NCBI RefSeq assembly: GCF_000702325.1
Contig: NZ_KL370891.1
Span: 186,001-250,000 of the forward strand
Length of the DNA: 64,000 nucleotides
Source of the DNA: Thiomicrorhabdus sp. Milos-T2
Lineage (GTDB): Bacteria > Pseudomonadota > Gammaproteobacteria > Thiomicrospirales > Thiomicrospiraceae
Direction of reading: 5' to 3'
Under the pieces are notes generated by a model. The model saw only the letters and a program-made list of their open reading frames with translations. It was not told the origin of the DNA and ran no database searches. The position numbers and the translations under genes are program-made. This document shows, piece by piece, positions 53,728-62,648 of the stretch. Each line of letters starts with the position of its first letter. Within the stretch, counting starts at the first letter, position 1.

Positions 53728-55104
53728 GTGAAATCATTACAGCATCAATTATCTGTCTTACTTGGGCTGAGTTTGCTGGGTGTTTTTATTCTGTTTTGGT
53801 GGTTCTCAATTAAAACCATTCATCAGGTTGCAGACGACTATGTCCTAACGCGTTTAGATCACGACTCTGAAGCGGTGGTAAAAAATCTGCACCTTAAAAA
53901 TAATCAATGGCACTTAGATATTGAGAATATTGAACCTATCTATTCTCAAATATATTCTGGCCACTACTTTGTTGTCAAAGTGGGGCAACAAACCTTTAAA
54001 TCGCCTTCATTAAACCATTACCCTATGTTGTTACAGGCTTGGAAAAACAGTGATAATGAAAAAAGGAACTATGAAACCTTAGGGCCTTTGGTGAGTGAAG
54101 GGCATCGTGAAAAACGCTCAAAACTCTTGGTTTTAGCGACTAAAACCAGTAAAAACAATGTGCCAATCCGTCTCTATGTTGCAGAGGATCATTCTCCGAT
54201 ACAGGAAAGTTTAAAATATTTTGATTGGGTATTTGGTATCTTTGCTGTTATCACTTTATTACTTCTTTATGGGTTACAAAAATGGATTTTAAAACGTACC
54301 TTTACACAGCTTGAACCCATTGAGACCCAGTTAAAAGAATTAGAAATTACGCATCAATTTTCCATTGATCACACGCAATATCCCAAAGAAATGGCATCGC
54401 TGATTGAAGCTTTAAAAGACGCCTTGCAACAAGCGGCGAAACAATTAAAAACCTCGCGGCAGTCTAATGCGAATCTGTCTCATGCCTTAAAAACGCCGCT
54501 TAATTTAGCCTTTCAAATTTTAGAGCAAGTCGCCATTAATCCTTCGCCAGATAATTTACAGCTTGTTCAGCAACAGATGCAACAGCAGCTGTCTAAGATT
54601 CATCATTTAATTGATAGAGAGCTTAAAAAAGCCCGCATCGCTTCTGATGCACCCTTAAGTAATCGTTTTGATTATAAACATGATTTGAAAGCCTTAGCGG
54701 ACTCATTAAAGCAGCTACATCAAGCCAAAAATATTCAGCTAGAGATTGATTTGCCAAATTTACCAGGCCTGGTCATTGAAAAAGAAGATGGTTTTGAGTT
54801 ATTGGGTAATTTATTAGACAACGCATTTAAATGGGCAAGATCACAAGTGACCTTTAGGTTAACCGAACAATTAGGTTGCACCACCATTATGATTGAGGAT
54901 GATGGTCAAGGCGTGAGTGATGAACTGTTGAACAGTTTACAAACCCGTGGTTTTAGAGCGGATGAAAGCACGCCCGGTCACGGCATTGGCTTGTCGATTG
55001 TTAAAGATTTGGTAGAGGCCTATTCAGGCGAATTACAATTTAGTCCTTCTGATTTGGGTGGTTTGAAAGTACAGATTGTTTTTAGAGACCTTTGCACGAG
55101 ATAG
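53728..55104 (+). CDS. Sensor histidine kinase; C terminus supplied by a MITE
   Basis: Start is GTG at 53728, one base after the regulator stop, with GGGGGCG upstream; a longer frame overlaps the regulator gene and is unlikely. The 458-residue protein has two membrane helices (about 10-28 and 165-185) around a periplasmic sensor region. It then has a HAMP-like segment, the His box NANLSHALKTPLNLA, an N-box ELLGNLLDNAFKWA, and G boxes IEDDGQGVSDE and GHGIGLSIVKDLVEAY. The last six residues (RDLCTR) and the stop are encoded by the MITE at 55085. The catalytic domains are complete, so it may still work. A CCAGGCCTGG palindrome lies at 54763, again read as LPGLV. Confidence 0.86.
   Translation: MKSLQHQLSVLLGLSLLGVFILFWWFSIKTIHQVADDYVLTRLDHDSEAVVKNLHLKNNQWHLDIENIEPIYSQIYSGHYFVVKVGQQTFKSPSLNHYPMLLQAWKNSDNEKRNYETLGPLVSEGHREKRSKLLVLATKTSKNNVPIRLYVAEDHSPIQESLKYFDWVFGIFAVITLLLLYGLQKWILKRTFTQLEPIETQLKELEITHQFSIDHTQYPKEMASLIEALKDALQQAAKQLKTSRQSNANLSHALKTPLNLAFQILEQVAINPSPDNLQLVQQQMQQQLSKIHHLIDRELKKARIASDAPLSNRFDYKHDLKALADSLKQLHQAKNIQLEIDLPNLPGLVIEKEDGFELLGNLLDNAFKWARSQVTFRLTEQLGCTTIMIEDDGQGVSDELLNSLQTRGFRADESTPGHGIGLSIVKDLVEAYSGELQFSPSDLGGLKVQIVFRDLCTR
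54762..54773. repeat. ACCAGGCCTGGT palindrome, copy 15 (inside histidine kinase)
   Basis: Perfect copy in frame as Leu-Pro-Gly-Leu-Val, in the linker just before the ATP-binding domain. Confidence 0.88.
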
Positions 55105-55243
55105 GTGCGAAAGAAAAATGAGGTAAAATTTGCCTGATTGCGGCGGGAAACGCAGGGAATAGCTAGCTATTCGCAAGGTTTCCAACAAAAATCAGGTGAA
55201 TTTTAACCATTTTTACTCGTGCATACTCTCGTGTAAAGGTCTC
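55085..55243 (+). mobile_element. MITE copy fused to the 3' end of the histidine kinase gene
   Basis: A canonical 159-bp copy with GAGACCTTTGCACGAGA and CTCGTGTAAAGGTCTC ends and the AATAGCTAGCTATT centre. Its first 20 bases are translated as the end of the kinase. No convincing target duplication is seen at this copy. Confidence 0.93.
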
Positions 55244-55355
55244 TGTTAGACCGAGATAATTGCACCCACTTTTGTTTTTTCTTTTCTATTTTCAGTTTCA
55301 TTTCAGTTTCATTTTCTATTATTGACGTCATTATTGATGACTCTAGGAAAGTGTG

Positions 55356-56555
55356 ATGAAGCAACTCCAGATTTTAAGTTTGACAGGTCTATTCTTCTTT
55401 GGGCTATCCAGCCAAATTGCCCAAGCGGCAACTTACTCTGATTTACTAAAAAATGTGATGCAAAACCAGCCTGAACAAACCGCCTTAACAGGTTATGACG
55501 AGGTTGAACGTTCCGCTAATACTGCCGCAAACAGCTTTTTTTCTGGTAACACCAATTTGGTTATTGCCCATGAAAATGATGCCATGACAGGTGATTTAGA
55601 TAAAACTAAGTGGCATATTGGTGCTGAGTTTCCTTTGTGGTTGCCAGGCCAAGCCGATAGCCAAGCGCAACTCGCCCAAGGCTATTCTAGTCTTAGAAAT
55701 AATCAGGTTAACTACCTAAAATGGCGGGCTTCAGGGCAGCTACGTGATTTGGTATGGCAATACAAAGAAGCGCAAGTTCAAACAGAGATGGCTGAAGAAT
55801 CAGTCGCTCAGGCGAATGCTTTATTAAATCTCATTAATAAGTTGGTTAAGGTCGGCGAAAAACCAAAAATTGATGCCTTAATCGCTCAAAAGCTCTTATT
55901 GCAAGCAAAGTCTCATTTGCTTTCTCAAGGCAACCAGTTAGATTCCGTTAAAAAACGATATCAGTCTTGGACTGGGTCACTGGAATTGCCTGAACAGATA
56001 ACAGAAAACAGCATAGAGGTTGATATGAATGATCATCCTGAGCTGCAGAAACAACAAGCCGAGCTGGCCATTTTAAAAGCCGAATTGCAGAACCTAAAGG
56101 CGGGTCAAAAAGACAATCCAGTATTAAGTGTCGGTGGTTTTCAAGAGGAGGATAAAGCGATGTCTCCTAACACCTCTTTATTTGCTCAAATATCCTACCC
56201 AATTGGCTCAAGTCCAACCAAAAAAATTGAAATGGCGAAACAAAATACGCTTGTTTTAAACAAAGAGGCTGAAATTAAACGTTATCAAATTGAATTGCAA
56301 AATCGTTTATATGCCAGTCAACAAGCGGTCTTTTTAGCAGACAAAAAACTCTCCATTAGTGCACAAGATATGCAACTCGCAGAGCAAACTTTACAACTCG
56401 CGCAACAAGCCTATCAAGCCGGAGAAAGTAATATACAAACTTTAATGACGGCTCAGCAGGCTTTTTTAGAAAGTGCATTACAGCAGGCACTCACCCAAAT
56501 TGAGATGGCCAAAGCCATTGCTAACCACAACCAAATTGCAGGAGACTCTTTATAA
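55356..56555 (+). CDS. TolC/CusC-like outer-membrane efflux protein
   Basis: The 399-residue protein starts at ATG 55356 (AGGAAA six bases before; a GTG three bases earlier is too close). It has a signal peptide ending about AQA-ATYSDLL (residues 1-25). The rest is long helical segments rich in Gln, Leu and Ala, typical of the outer-membrane factor fold, with AEIKRYQIELQNRLYASQQAV and LAQQAYQAGESNIQTLMTAQ marking the repeat ends. It should form the outer-membrane channel of the pump below. The next gene overlaps it by one base. A MITE lies between it and the kinase gene. Confidence 0.84.
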   Translation: MKQLQILSLTGLFFFGLSSQIAQAATYSDLLKNVMQNQPEQTALTGYDEVERSANTAANSFFSGNTNLVIAHENDAMTGDLDKTKWHIGAEFPLWLPGQADSQAQLAQGYSSLRNNQVNYLKWRASGQLRDLVWQYKEAQVQTEMAEESVAQANALLNLINKLVKVGEKPKIDALIAQKLLLQAKSHLLSQGNQLDSVKKRYQSWTGSLELPEQITENSIEVDMNDHPELQKQQAELAILKAELQNLKAGQKDNPVLSVGGFQEEDKAMSPNTSLFAQISYPIGSSPTKKIEMAKQNTLVLNKEAEIKRYQIELQNRLYASQQAVFLADKKLSISAQDMQLAEQTLQLAQQAYQAGESNIQTLMTAQQAFLESALQQALTQIEMAKAIANHNQIAGDSL

Positions 56556-57754
56556 TGCAAACACCATTGATCATTCAGACTAAAAGTCATGTTTTCGTCC
56601 AATTTTGTCATGCTTTAAAGCGTTCTAAAATTTCTAAGCTGACTGCGGCTTTAGTGTTCTCTGTCTCTGCTTTAGGTTATATCCCCTCTGCAACCGCCTC
56701 AGAAACAGAAGTCTTCCCGTCTCTTACATTAACCACTGAGCAAATGGATGCGCTGGCGATTCAAACGCAAAAAGTCGCCAGGGTAAAGACTTATCCAAGC
56801 AGTGCATTTATTGCAAAAAGCATGGTGCCCTTAAATCAACGTTATGTGGTGACCATGCCTATTTCAGGACAAATTACCGCCATTCATCATATGCATGGTC
56901 ATATAGATAAGGGTGACGTTATTGCGACAGTTTACAGTGCAGAGCTTCAAATGATGCAGAGTGATTTTATCGCCACCTTGGCAGATTTAAAAGCGGAAAT
57001 GGCGGCATTAAAGCGTGCCAAGTCATTGAGCCAAACAGGGGCGATTTCTAGCAAAAAACGCCAGGCGTTAGAGGCGAGTGTTAGAAAACTTTCTCAAATG
57101 AAAATTCAGCAAAAGCAAACCTTATTGTATTTAGGGATGGCATCAAAGTTAGTTTCCGCACTGGAAAATACCCAGCGGATTCAGTCAGCGGAATTTCCAT
57201 TAATATCGCCGGTAACGGGTGAATTGTTTGATATTCAGGTAGAAATTGGCAAACGAGTGAAAGCGCAAGCGGTGGTGGTCTCCATTGCGAAAACGGATCC
57301 CATCGTGATTGATTTAGAAGTCCCTGTTAAAGAGGTTAAAGGCTTAGCTGAAGGTCAAACTGTCAGCGTTGCGACGCTTGAAAAATCAGGTAAAGTGAGT
57401 CATATTTCAGATTTTGTCACGCCGGATACTCAGTCGGTTGAAGTCCATACGCTATTTGACAATGCCGATTTTGCGATCAAACCAGGTCAGTTGTTTTCGG
57501 TGAAATTTCAACATGAAGACCCTGCCTATAAGACGGCCATGAATGCCTTAACCATCCTGAATAATCAAGACATTATTTTTGTTCAGCAAAACAAAGAAAT
57601 TAAGGCCGTTCCTGTGTTTGTTTTACAAACTTCTGATGGTCAATTGTTTTTTAATCCCGTTCATCAAGAGGATATTAATGCACAAAGCAGGGTCATTACG
57701 CATGGTGCATCAAGCCTTAAAAGTAACATGATGGCTGAAGAAGGCGGAGAATAA
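56555..57754 (+). CDS. CusB/CzcB-like periplasmic adaptor of a metal RND pump
   Basis: The 399-residue membrane fusion protein has an N-terminal hydrophobic signal/anchor (about 27-50, LTAALVFSVSALGYIPSATA). The lipoyl half-motifs are GQITAIHHMHGHIDKGDVIA and FPLISPVTGELFDIQVEIGK. A helical hairpin lies between them, and beta-barrel and membrane-proximal domains follow (AVVVSIAKTDPIVIDLEVP). The HHMHGH segment is rich in His and Met, as in metal-binding adaptors. It is between the outer-membrane protein and the pump gene, with 2 bases to the next start. Confidence 0.86.
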   Translation: MQTPLIIQTKSHVFVQFCHALKRSKISKLTAALVFSVSALGYIPSATASETEVFPSLTLTTEQMDALAIQTQKVARVKTYPSSAFIAKSMVPLNQRYVVTMPISGQITAIHHMHGHIDKGDVIATVYSAELQMMQSDFIATLADLKAEMAALKRAKSLSQTGAISSKKRQALEASVRKLSQMKIQQKQTLLYLGMASKLVSALENTQRIQSAEFPLISPVTGELFDIQVEIGKRVKAQAVVVSIAKTDPIVIDLEVPVKEVKGLAEGQTVSVATLEKSGKVSHISDFVTPDTQSVEVHTLFDNADFAIKPGQLFSVKFQHEDPAYKTAMNALTILNNQDIIFVQQNKEIKAVPVFVLQTSDGQLFFNPVHQEDINAQSRVITHGASSLKSNMMAEEGGE

Positions 57755-57756
57755 GT

Positions 57757-60700
57757 ATGAACCGTTTGATACAGTTTTTCTTAACTCAGCGAATTTTTGT
57801 TTTATTGGTTATTTTTGCACTGATTTCGGGTGGATGGATGGCTTTTCAAAAAACGCCTATTGATGCCTTTCCAGATATTTCTCCTGTTCAGGTAAAAATG
57901 ATTTTTAAAGCACCCGGCATGACGCCTTCCGAGGTGGAACAGCGTGTGATTGCGCCACTTGAACAAGAATTGCTTGGCATTCCTAATGAGACTTTACTGC
58001 GTTCTTTAGCTAAGTATGCCATTGCCGATATTACGCTAAACTTTGCTGAAGGAACCGATATTTACTGGGCGAGACAGTTGGTTGCAGAACGTTTAAATGG
58101 GGTTGATTTGCCTAAAGGTGTCACAGGGGGTATGGCACCATTATCTACCCCGTTAAGCGATATTTTTATGTTTACCATTGAGGGTAATACTCTCAATAAC
58201 ATGGAAAAACGTGATTTATTAGATTGGGTGATTCGTCCCGCGTTGCGTTCAGTGCCTGGGGTGGCAGACGTTAATGCTTTGGGCGGTAATGTCCGTGTGT
58301 TTGCGGTTAACCCAGACTTTAATAAGTTAAGCAGCTATCAAATTTCACTTGCCCGTTTAATAAATGCTGTGGAAACCCACAACCAAAATGATGGTGCCGG
58401 CCGAGTGAATCAAGGTGAAGAAGTGCTATTGGTGAGAACTTTAGGGAACTTAACGGATATTGAGGATATTGAAAATATCATTGTCGATAATTCTGGTGGC
58501 CGCCCAATTTATGTGAAAGATTTGGCGAGGGTAGAAGTCGATTCGTTATACCGTAATGGTGCCGTGACTCAAAATGGTCAAGAAGCTGTTGAAGGCTTAG
58601 TGATGGCACTTAAAGGCGCCAATGCACGTGATGTGGTGTCTGGTGTTGAAACCCGCTTGGCTGATATTGAATCGGCTTTACCTGAAGGTATCTCTTTGCA
58701 TGTCTTTTATAACCGTAAAGATTTAATCTCACAAGCCATTGATACGGTGTCTAGTGCCTTAACCGAAGCGGTTATTTTGGTGGTCTTGGTGTTATTTATC
58801 TTTTTAGGTAATTTACGTGCCGCCTTAACAGTGGCGTTAATTTTACCTTTAGCAGCATTACTCACCTTTATATTGATGAACCAATTTGGTTTATCGGCCA
58901 ACTTAATGTCATTAGGCGGCTTAACCATTGCCATAGGAATGTTGGTGGATGCGGCCGTGGTGGTGGTGGAAAACATTGTCACCCATCAAGAAAAAGACCG
59001 AGCAGGTCTACCCAAATTACACATTATTTATCGAGCGGTGCAAGAAGTATCGGTCCCTGTTATTTCGGGTATTTTAATTATTATGACGGTGTTTTTACCG
59101 CTGCTAACGCTAGAAGGTTTAGAGGGTAAATTGTTTGTACCGGTTGCTTTAACCATTATCTTTGCATTAGGAAGTGCGTTATTGCTGTCATTAACCATTA
59201 TTCCAACTTTAGCCTCATTTATGTTGGGCAAACCCAGTCACAAAGAACCTTGGTTAATTAAAGTCCTGCTGAAGCTTTATCGCCCAATATTAGGTTGGAG
59301 TTTGGCTAACAGTAAAAAGGTCATTAGTCTCGCTTTACTCGGCTTGGTGTTTGCAGGTTTTATTTATACTCAAGTGGGTAAAACCTTTATTCCGCAAATG
59401 GATGAAGGTTATATTGTGATGCAAATTGAAAAATTGCCTGCAATCAGTCTCAAAGAGACGGTGAATATGGATAAACAGGTACAAAAACATCTGTTAAAAA
59501 ATATTCCAGAGATTAGCCGTATTGTGGCTCGTGTTGGTTCAGATGAGTTGGGTATGGATCCAATGGGCTTAAATGATACGGATAGCTTTTTGGTGTTAAA
59601 ACCAAAAGAAGAATGGCGCATGGCGACCAAAGAGGCGCTGATTGATGAGATTCGTAGGGAGCTTGAAAATCATTTTCCAGGCGTTAATTTTGCCTTTACG
59701 CAACCCATTCAAATGCGTGTTGATGAGATGCTCACGGGGGCGCGTGGTGATGTGGCCATTAAAATTTTTGGTGACGATCCCGAGCAGTTAAATGAAGTCG
59801 CCAAAAAAATGGTCGAAACAGTTAGTTCTATAGACGGTGCAGAAGATGTCTTTACCCCCACTAATGAAGGATTACGATACCTGCAGTTAGAGATTAATAA
59901 AGTCATGGCGGCTAAATTTGGTTTGAGTGTGAATGATGTACAAGCGATTTTACGGGCACAAATAAATGGCTTAGAAGCTGGTATCTTGTATCAAGGTATT
60001 CGCAGAATCCCAATCATTGTGAGAGCGGGAGAGTCTTATAAATCATCTAAACAAGAGATGTTGCAGAAACCAATTGCCTTAGAAAATGGACAAACAGTGA
60101 TCTTAAGTCAGTTGGTGAATGCGAAAGAAGTTGAGGGCCCCGTTTCTATTCAGCGTGAACAAAGCAAACGTTTTGCGGTGGTGGTTTCAAACGTAAAAGG
60201 GCGTGATTTGGTTGGCTTTGTTGATGAGGCCAAACAAAAAGCCGCTCAAATGAATATCCCTGCGGGTTACTATTTTGAGTGGGGCGGTAAATTTGAGAAT
60301 CAGCAACGAGCAGCGGCTAAATTAGCGGTGGTGGTGCCCATCGCTTTGATTCTGATTTTTATCATTTTATTCAGTACCTTTCGATCCATCCCTCAAGCGG
60401 CGATGATTTTAACCAACGTGCCTTTTGCTTTAATTGGGGGGATTAGCGCCCTGTGGATAACTGGTGAATATCTTTCTGTACCCGCCTCCGTTGGCTTTAT
60501 TGCCTTGTTAGGGATTGCGGTGCTGAATGGCGTGGTGATGATTTCTTACTTTAACCAGCTAGCGGCAACTGGGTTGTCGATTACCGAGGTGGTGACCGAA
60601 GGGGCAATGCGAAGATTAAGACCTGTCTTAATGACCGCCAGTATTGCCGCATTAGGTTTGGTGCCATTAGTCTTTGCTACGGGGCCTGGGTCAGAGATTC

Positions 60701-60834
60701 AACGCCCATTAGCGATTGTGGTCATTGGTGGGTTGATTTCCTCAACCGCTTTAACGTTGCTGATTTTGCCCATTTTTTACCGCCTGTTTGGCCAAGGTAC
60801 ACAGCTGAACTATTTAAAGAAAGGAGCCAAATAA
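57757..60834 (+). CDS. Heavy-metal RND efflux pump (HME family)
   Basis: The 1025-residue protein is an HME-type RND transporter: PIDAFPDISPVQVKMIFKAPG, then SEVEQRVIAPLEQELLG near the N terminus and the second-loop motif FTQPIQMRVDEMLTGARGD. Helix 4 reads TIAIGMLVDAAVVVVEN. It has the VD and VEN acidic positions, but the first CzcA-type Asp is replaced, as in CusA-like pumps for monovalent metals. Which metal is exported cannot be settled; MDPMGLNDTD is a Met-rich stretch of interest. The operon with adaptor, channel, DUF3240 and two-component system is a complete metal-resistance unit. Confidence 0.87.
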   Translation: MNRLIQFFLTQRIFVLLVIFALISGGWMAFQKTPIDAFPDISPVQVKMIFKAPGMTPSEVEQRVIAPLEQELLGIPNETLLRSLAKYAIADITLNFAEGTDIYWARQLVAERLNGVDLPKGVTGGMAPLSTPLSDIFMFTIEGNTLNNMEKRDLLDWVIRPALRSVPGVADVNALGGNVRVFAVNPDFNKLSSYQISLARLINAVETHNQNDGAGRVNQGEEVLLVRTLGNLTDIEDIENIIVDNSGGRPIYVKDLARVEVDSLYRNGAVTQNGQEAVEGLVMALKGANARDVVSGVETRLADIESALPEGISLHVFYNRKDLISQAIDTVSSALTEAVILVVLVLFIFLGNLRAALTVALILPLAALLTFILMNQFGLSANLMSLGGLTIAIGMLVDAAVVVVENIVTHQEKDRAGLPKLHIIYRAVQEVSVPVISGILIIMTVFLPLLTLEGLEGKLFVPVALTIIFALGSALLLSLTIIPTLASFMLGKPSHKEPWLIKVLLKLYRPILGWSLANSKKVISLALLGLVFAGFIYTQVGKTFIPQMDEGYIVMQIEKLPAISLKETVNMDKQVQKHLLKNIPEISRIVARVGSDELGMDPMGLNDTDSFLVLKPKEEWRMATKEALIDEIRRELENHFPGVNFAFTQPIQMRVDEMLTGARGDVAIKIFGDDPEQLNEVAKKMVETVSSIDGAEDVFTPTNEGLRYLQLEINKVMAAKFGLSVNDVQAILRAQINGLEAGILYQGIRRIPIIVRAGESYKSSKQEMLQKPIALENGQTVILSQLVNAKEVEGPVSIQREQSKRFAVVVSNVKGRDLVGFVDEAKQKAAQMNIPAGYYFEWGGKFENQQRAAAKLAVVVPIALILIFIILFSTFRSIPQAAMILTNVPFALIGGISALWITGEYLSVPASVGFIALLGIAVLNGVVMISYFNQLAATGLSITEVVTEGAMRRLRPVLMTASIAALGLVPLVFATGPGSEIQRPLAIVVIGGLISSTALTLLILPIFYRLFGQGTQLNYLKKGAK

Positions 60835-60835
60835 T

Positions 60836-61138
60836 ATGGCTGGCGTATTAATTAAGTTAATCATAGACGAAGGTGTTTTTGCCGCGGTTGCAGATAGTTT
60901 ATTAGTTTATGAAAAGGCAAAAATCGAATTCAAGACCTTGTCTATTCGCTCCTTCAGTAATGAACATGAGCTAGAAGAAATTGAGGAACAAGTGGCGGGT
61001 TATTTGGCAAAAATACAAGTTGAAATTATCACCACAGAAGAAGAGTTCCAGCATATTTTGGCATATCTCAAAGAAGAGCATCCAAGAGTCGATTGTAACT
61101 ATCTGGTGACACCAGTATTAGAATCTGGAGTGCTTTAA
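60836..61138 (+). CDS. DUF3240 family protein (PII-like), metal pump partner
   Basis: The 100-residue protein matches DUF3240, which commonly follows CusA/CzcA-type pump genes. It has an alternating strand-helix pattern (AGVLIKLIIDEGVFAAVADS, then IEEQVAGYLAKIQVEIITTEEEF) resembling the ferredoxin-like PII fold. It contains one Cys in VDCNYLVTPVLESGVL. It starts one base after the pump stop and is surely co-transcribed. A metal-sensing or pump-modulating role is proposed by position and fold, not shown. Confidence 0.75.
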   Translation: MAGVLIKLIIDEGVFAAVADSLLVYEKAKIEFKTLSIRSFSNEHELEEIEEQVAGYLAKIQVEIITTEEEFQHILAYLKEEHPRVDCNYLVTPVLESGVL

Positions 61139-61156
61139 TTTTTGGGTTCTTATATT

Positions 61157-61190
61157 GAGACTTTCGCTCCTATCTCGAGCAAAGATACTC
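61157..61190. mobile_element. Degenerate 34-bp MITE mini-element
   Basis: GAGACTTTCGCTC and CGAGCAAAGATACTC are mutated MITE ends facing each other with a few bases between, just after the metal operon. It resembles the mini-element at 38045. Confidence 0.45.
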
Positions 61191-61208
61191 TATAAAATTG
61201 TTAGACTT

Positions 61209-61234
61209 TAAAGCTACCAGGCCTGGTAGCTTTA
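61209..61234. repeat. Extended CCAGGCCTGG palindrome (26 bp), copy 16
   Basis: TAAAGCTACCAGG and its complement form a perfect 26-bp palindrome. It lies 12 bases beyond the metY stop in the convergent junction with the metal operon. Confidence 0.9.
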
Positions 61235-61245
61235 TAAAAAGTTAT

Positions 61246-62523
61246 TTAAATGGATGCTTTTAACGCTTGTTCTAGGTCTTCTAAAATATCGTCAATATGT
61301 TCAATACCAATGGATAAACGCACCATGTCAGGTGTTACGCCTGCTGACTTTAACTCTTCATCATTTAACTGGCGGTGAGTGGTTTCAGCAGGAATACTGG
61401 CAAGCGATTTGCAGTCACCAATATTCACTAGTCGCACGACTAGATTCAAAGCATCATAGAACTTAATGGTTCCATCTCGTCCTGCTTTTAAACCAAAACT
61501 TAATATGCCGGAGGCTTTGCCATTCATATATTTTTGTGCCAACGTATAATCTTTATGACTTGGCAGGCCTGCATAATTTACCCAAGATACCAAATCATGG
61601 TTTTCTAACCATTCAGCGACCTTTTGGGTGTTTTCACAGGTACGTTCCATGCGTAAAGCCAAGGTTTCTAAACCTTGCATTAATTGGAAAGCACTTTGTG
61701 CCGATAAGGCTGCACCCATATTTCGTAATGGCACAACACGACAACGGGCAATAAAGGCGGCTGCCCCAAAGTCTTCGGTGTAAGTTACGCCGTGATAAGA
61801 AATATCAGGTGTGTTTAATAAAGGAAAGCGCTCGGCGTTTTCAGCCCAAGGGAAGTTGCCTGAATCTACAATGACTCCCCCTAGCGTTGTGCCGTGACCA
61901 CCAATGTATTTTGTTGCAGCGTGAATGACAATATCCGCCCCATCTTCAATTGGACGCCATAATGCTGGCGAAGCAACTGTACTATCTACAATTAAAGGAA
62001 TGCCATGTTGATGAGCAATCTCAGCTAAACGACTCACATCAGCAATACCACCAGAAGGGTTGCCAATGGTTTCGCAGTAGATTGCTTTGGTTTTACTATC
62101 AATTAAAGCACTAATTTCAGCATTGTTTGTATCTTTATTAAAGAAGCGAGCCTCAATCCCTTGACGAGGTAATGTGTGAGCAAATAAGTTATAGGTTCCA
62201 CCATACAACTCACTGGCACTTAAAAAGTTATCGCCTGCCTCGGCAATGGTTTGCAAAGTATAAGTAATCGCCGACATACCTGAAGCCACTGCTAAAGCCG
62301 CTATTCCTCCTTCCATTGCTGCAACACGACTCTCTAAAACCGCATTGGTTGGATTCATAATGCGTGAATAGATATTACCTGGTACTTTTAAATCAAACAG
62401 GTCAGCGGCATGTTGAGCATCATCAAAAGCAAAAGAGGTCGATTGATAAACAGGTACAGCTACCGCCTTAGTAGTTTCTTCAGGGGTATAGCCGCCATGA
62501 ATGGCAATGGTTTCAAGTTTCAT
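61246..62523 (-). CDS. metY: O-acetylhomoserine (thiol)-lyase / sulfhydrylase
   Basis: A PLP enzyme of the Cys/Met metabolism family that makes homocysteine (or, with methanethiol, methionine) from O-acetylhomoserine and sulfide. The 425-residue length fits MetY, not the shorter cystathionine synthases. Marks are AIHGGYTPEETTKAVAVPVY, the YSRIMNPTNAVLESR segment, the PLP Lys in HAATKYIGGHGTTLGG (about 200-215) and LVRLVNIGDCKSLA near the C terminus. In a sulfide oxidiser, direct sulfhydrylation is plausible. It lies downstream of bioD but 125 bases apart, so a separate promoter is likely. Confidence 0.92.
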   Translation of the reverse strand: MKLETIAIHGGYTPEETTKAVAVPVYQSTSFAFDDAQHAADLFDLKVPGNIYSRIMNPTNAVLESRVAAMEGGIAALAVASGMSAITYTLQTIAEAGDNFLSASELYGGTYNLFAHTLPRQGIEARFFNKDTNNAEISALIDSKTKAIYCETIGNPSGGIADVSRLAEIAHQHGIPLIVDSTVASPALWRPIEDGADIVIHAATKYIGGHGTTLGGVIVDSGNFPWAENAERFPLLNTPDISYHGVTYTEDFGAAAFIARCRVVPLRNMGAALSAQSAFQLMQGLETLALRMERTCENTQKVAEWLENHDLVSWVNYAGLPSHKDYTLAQKYMNGKASGILSFGLKAGRDGTIKFYDALNLVVRLVNIGDCKSLASIPAETTHRQLNDEELKSAGVTPDMVRLSIGIEHIDDILEDLEQALKASI

Positions 62524-62648
62524 TTGGTATCCTTGTTACTTTTTGGTTACTTCGTTGTTAGCAAAGGAGCCATCTTAGAAAAAAACTCGGCTAAAAACAA
62601 AGATATTAGAGGATGTTAATTTCTTAATGGTAGGAAATGAATGATTGA

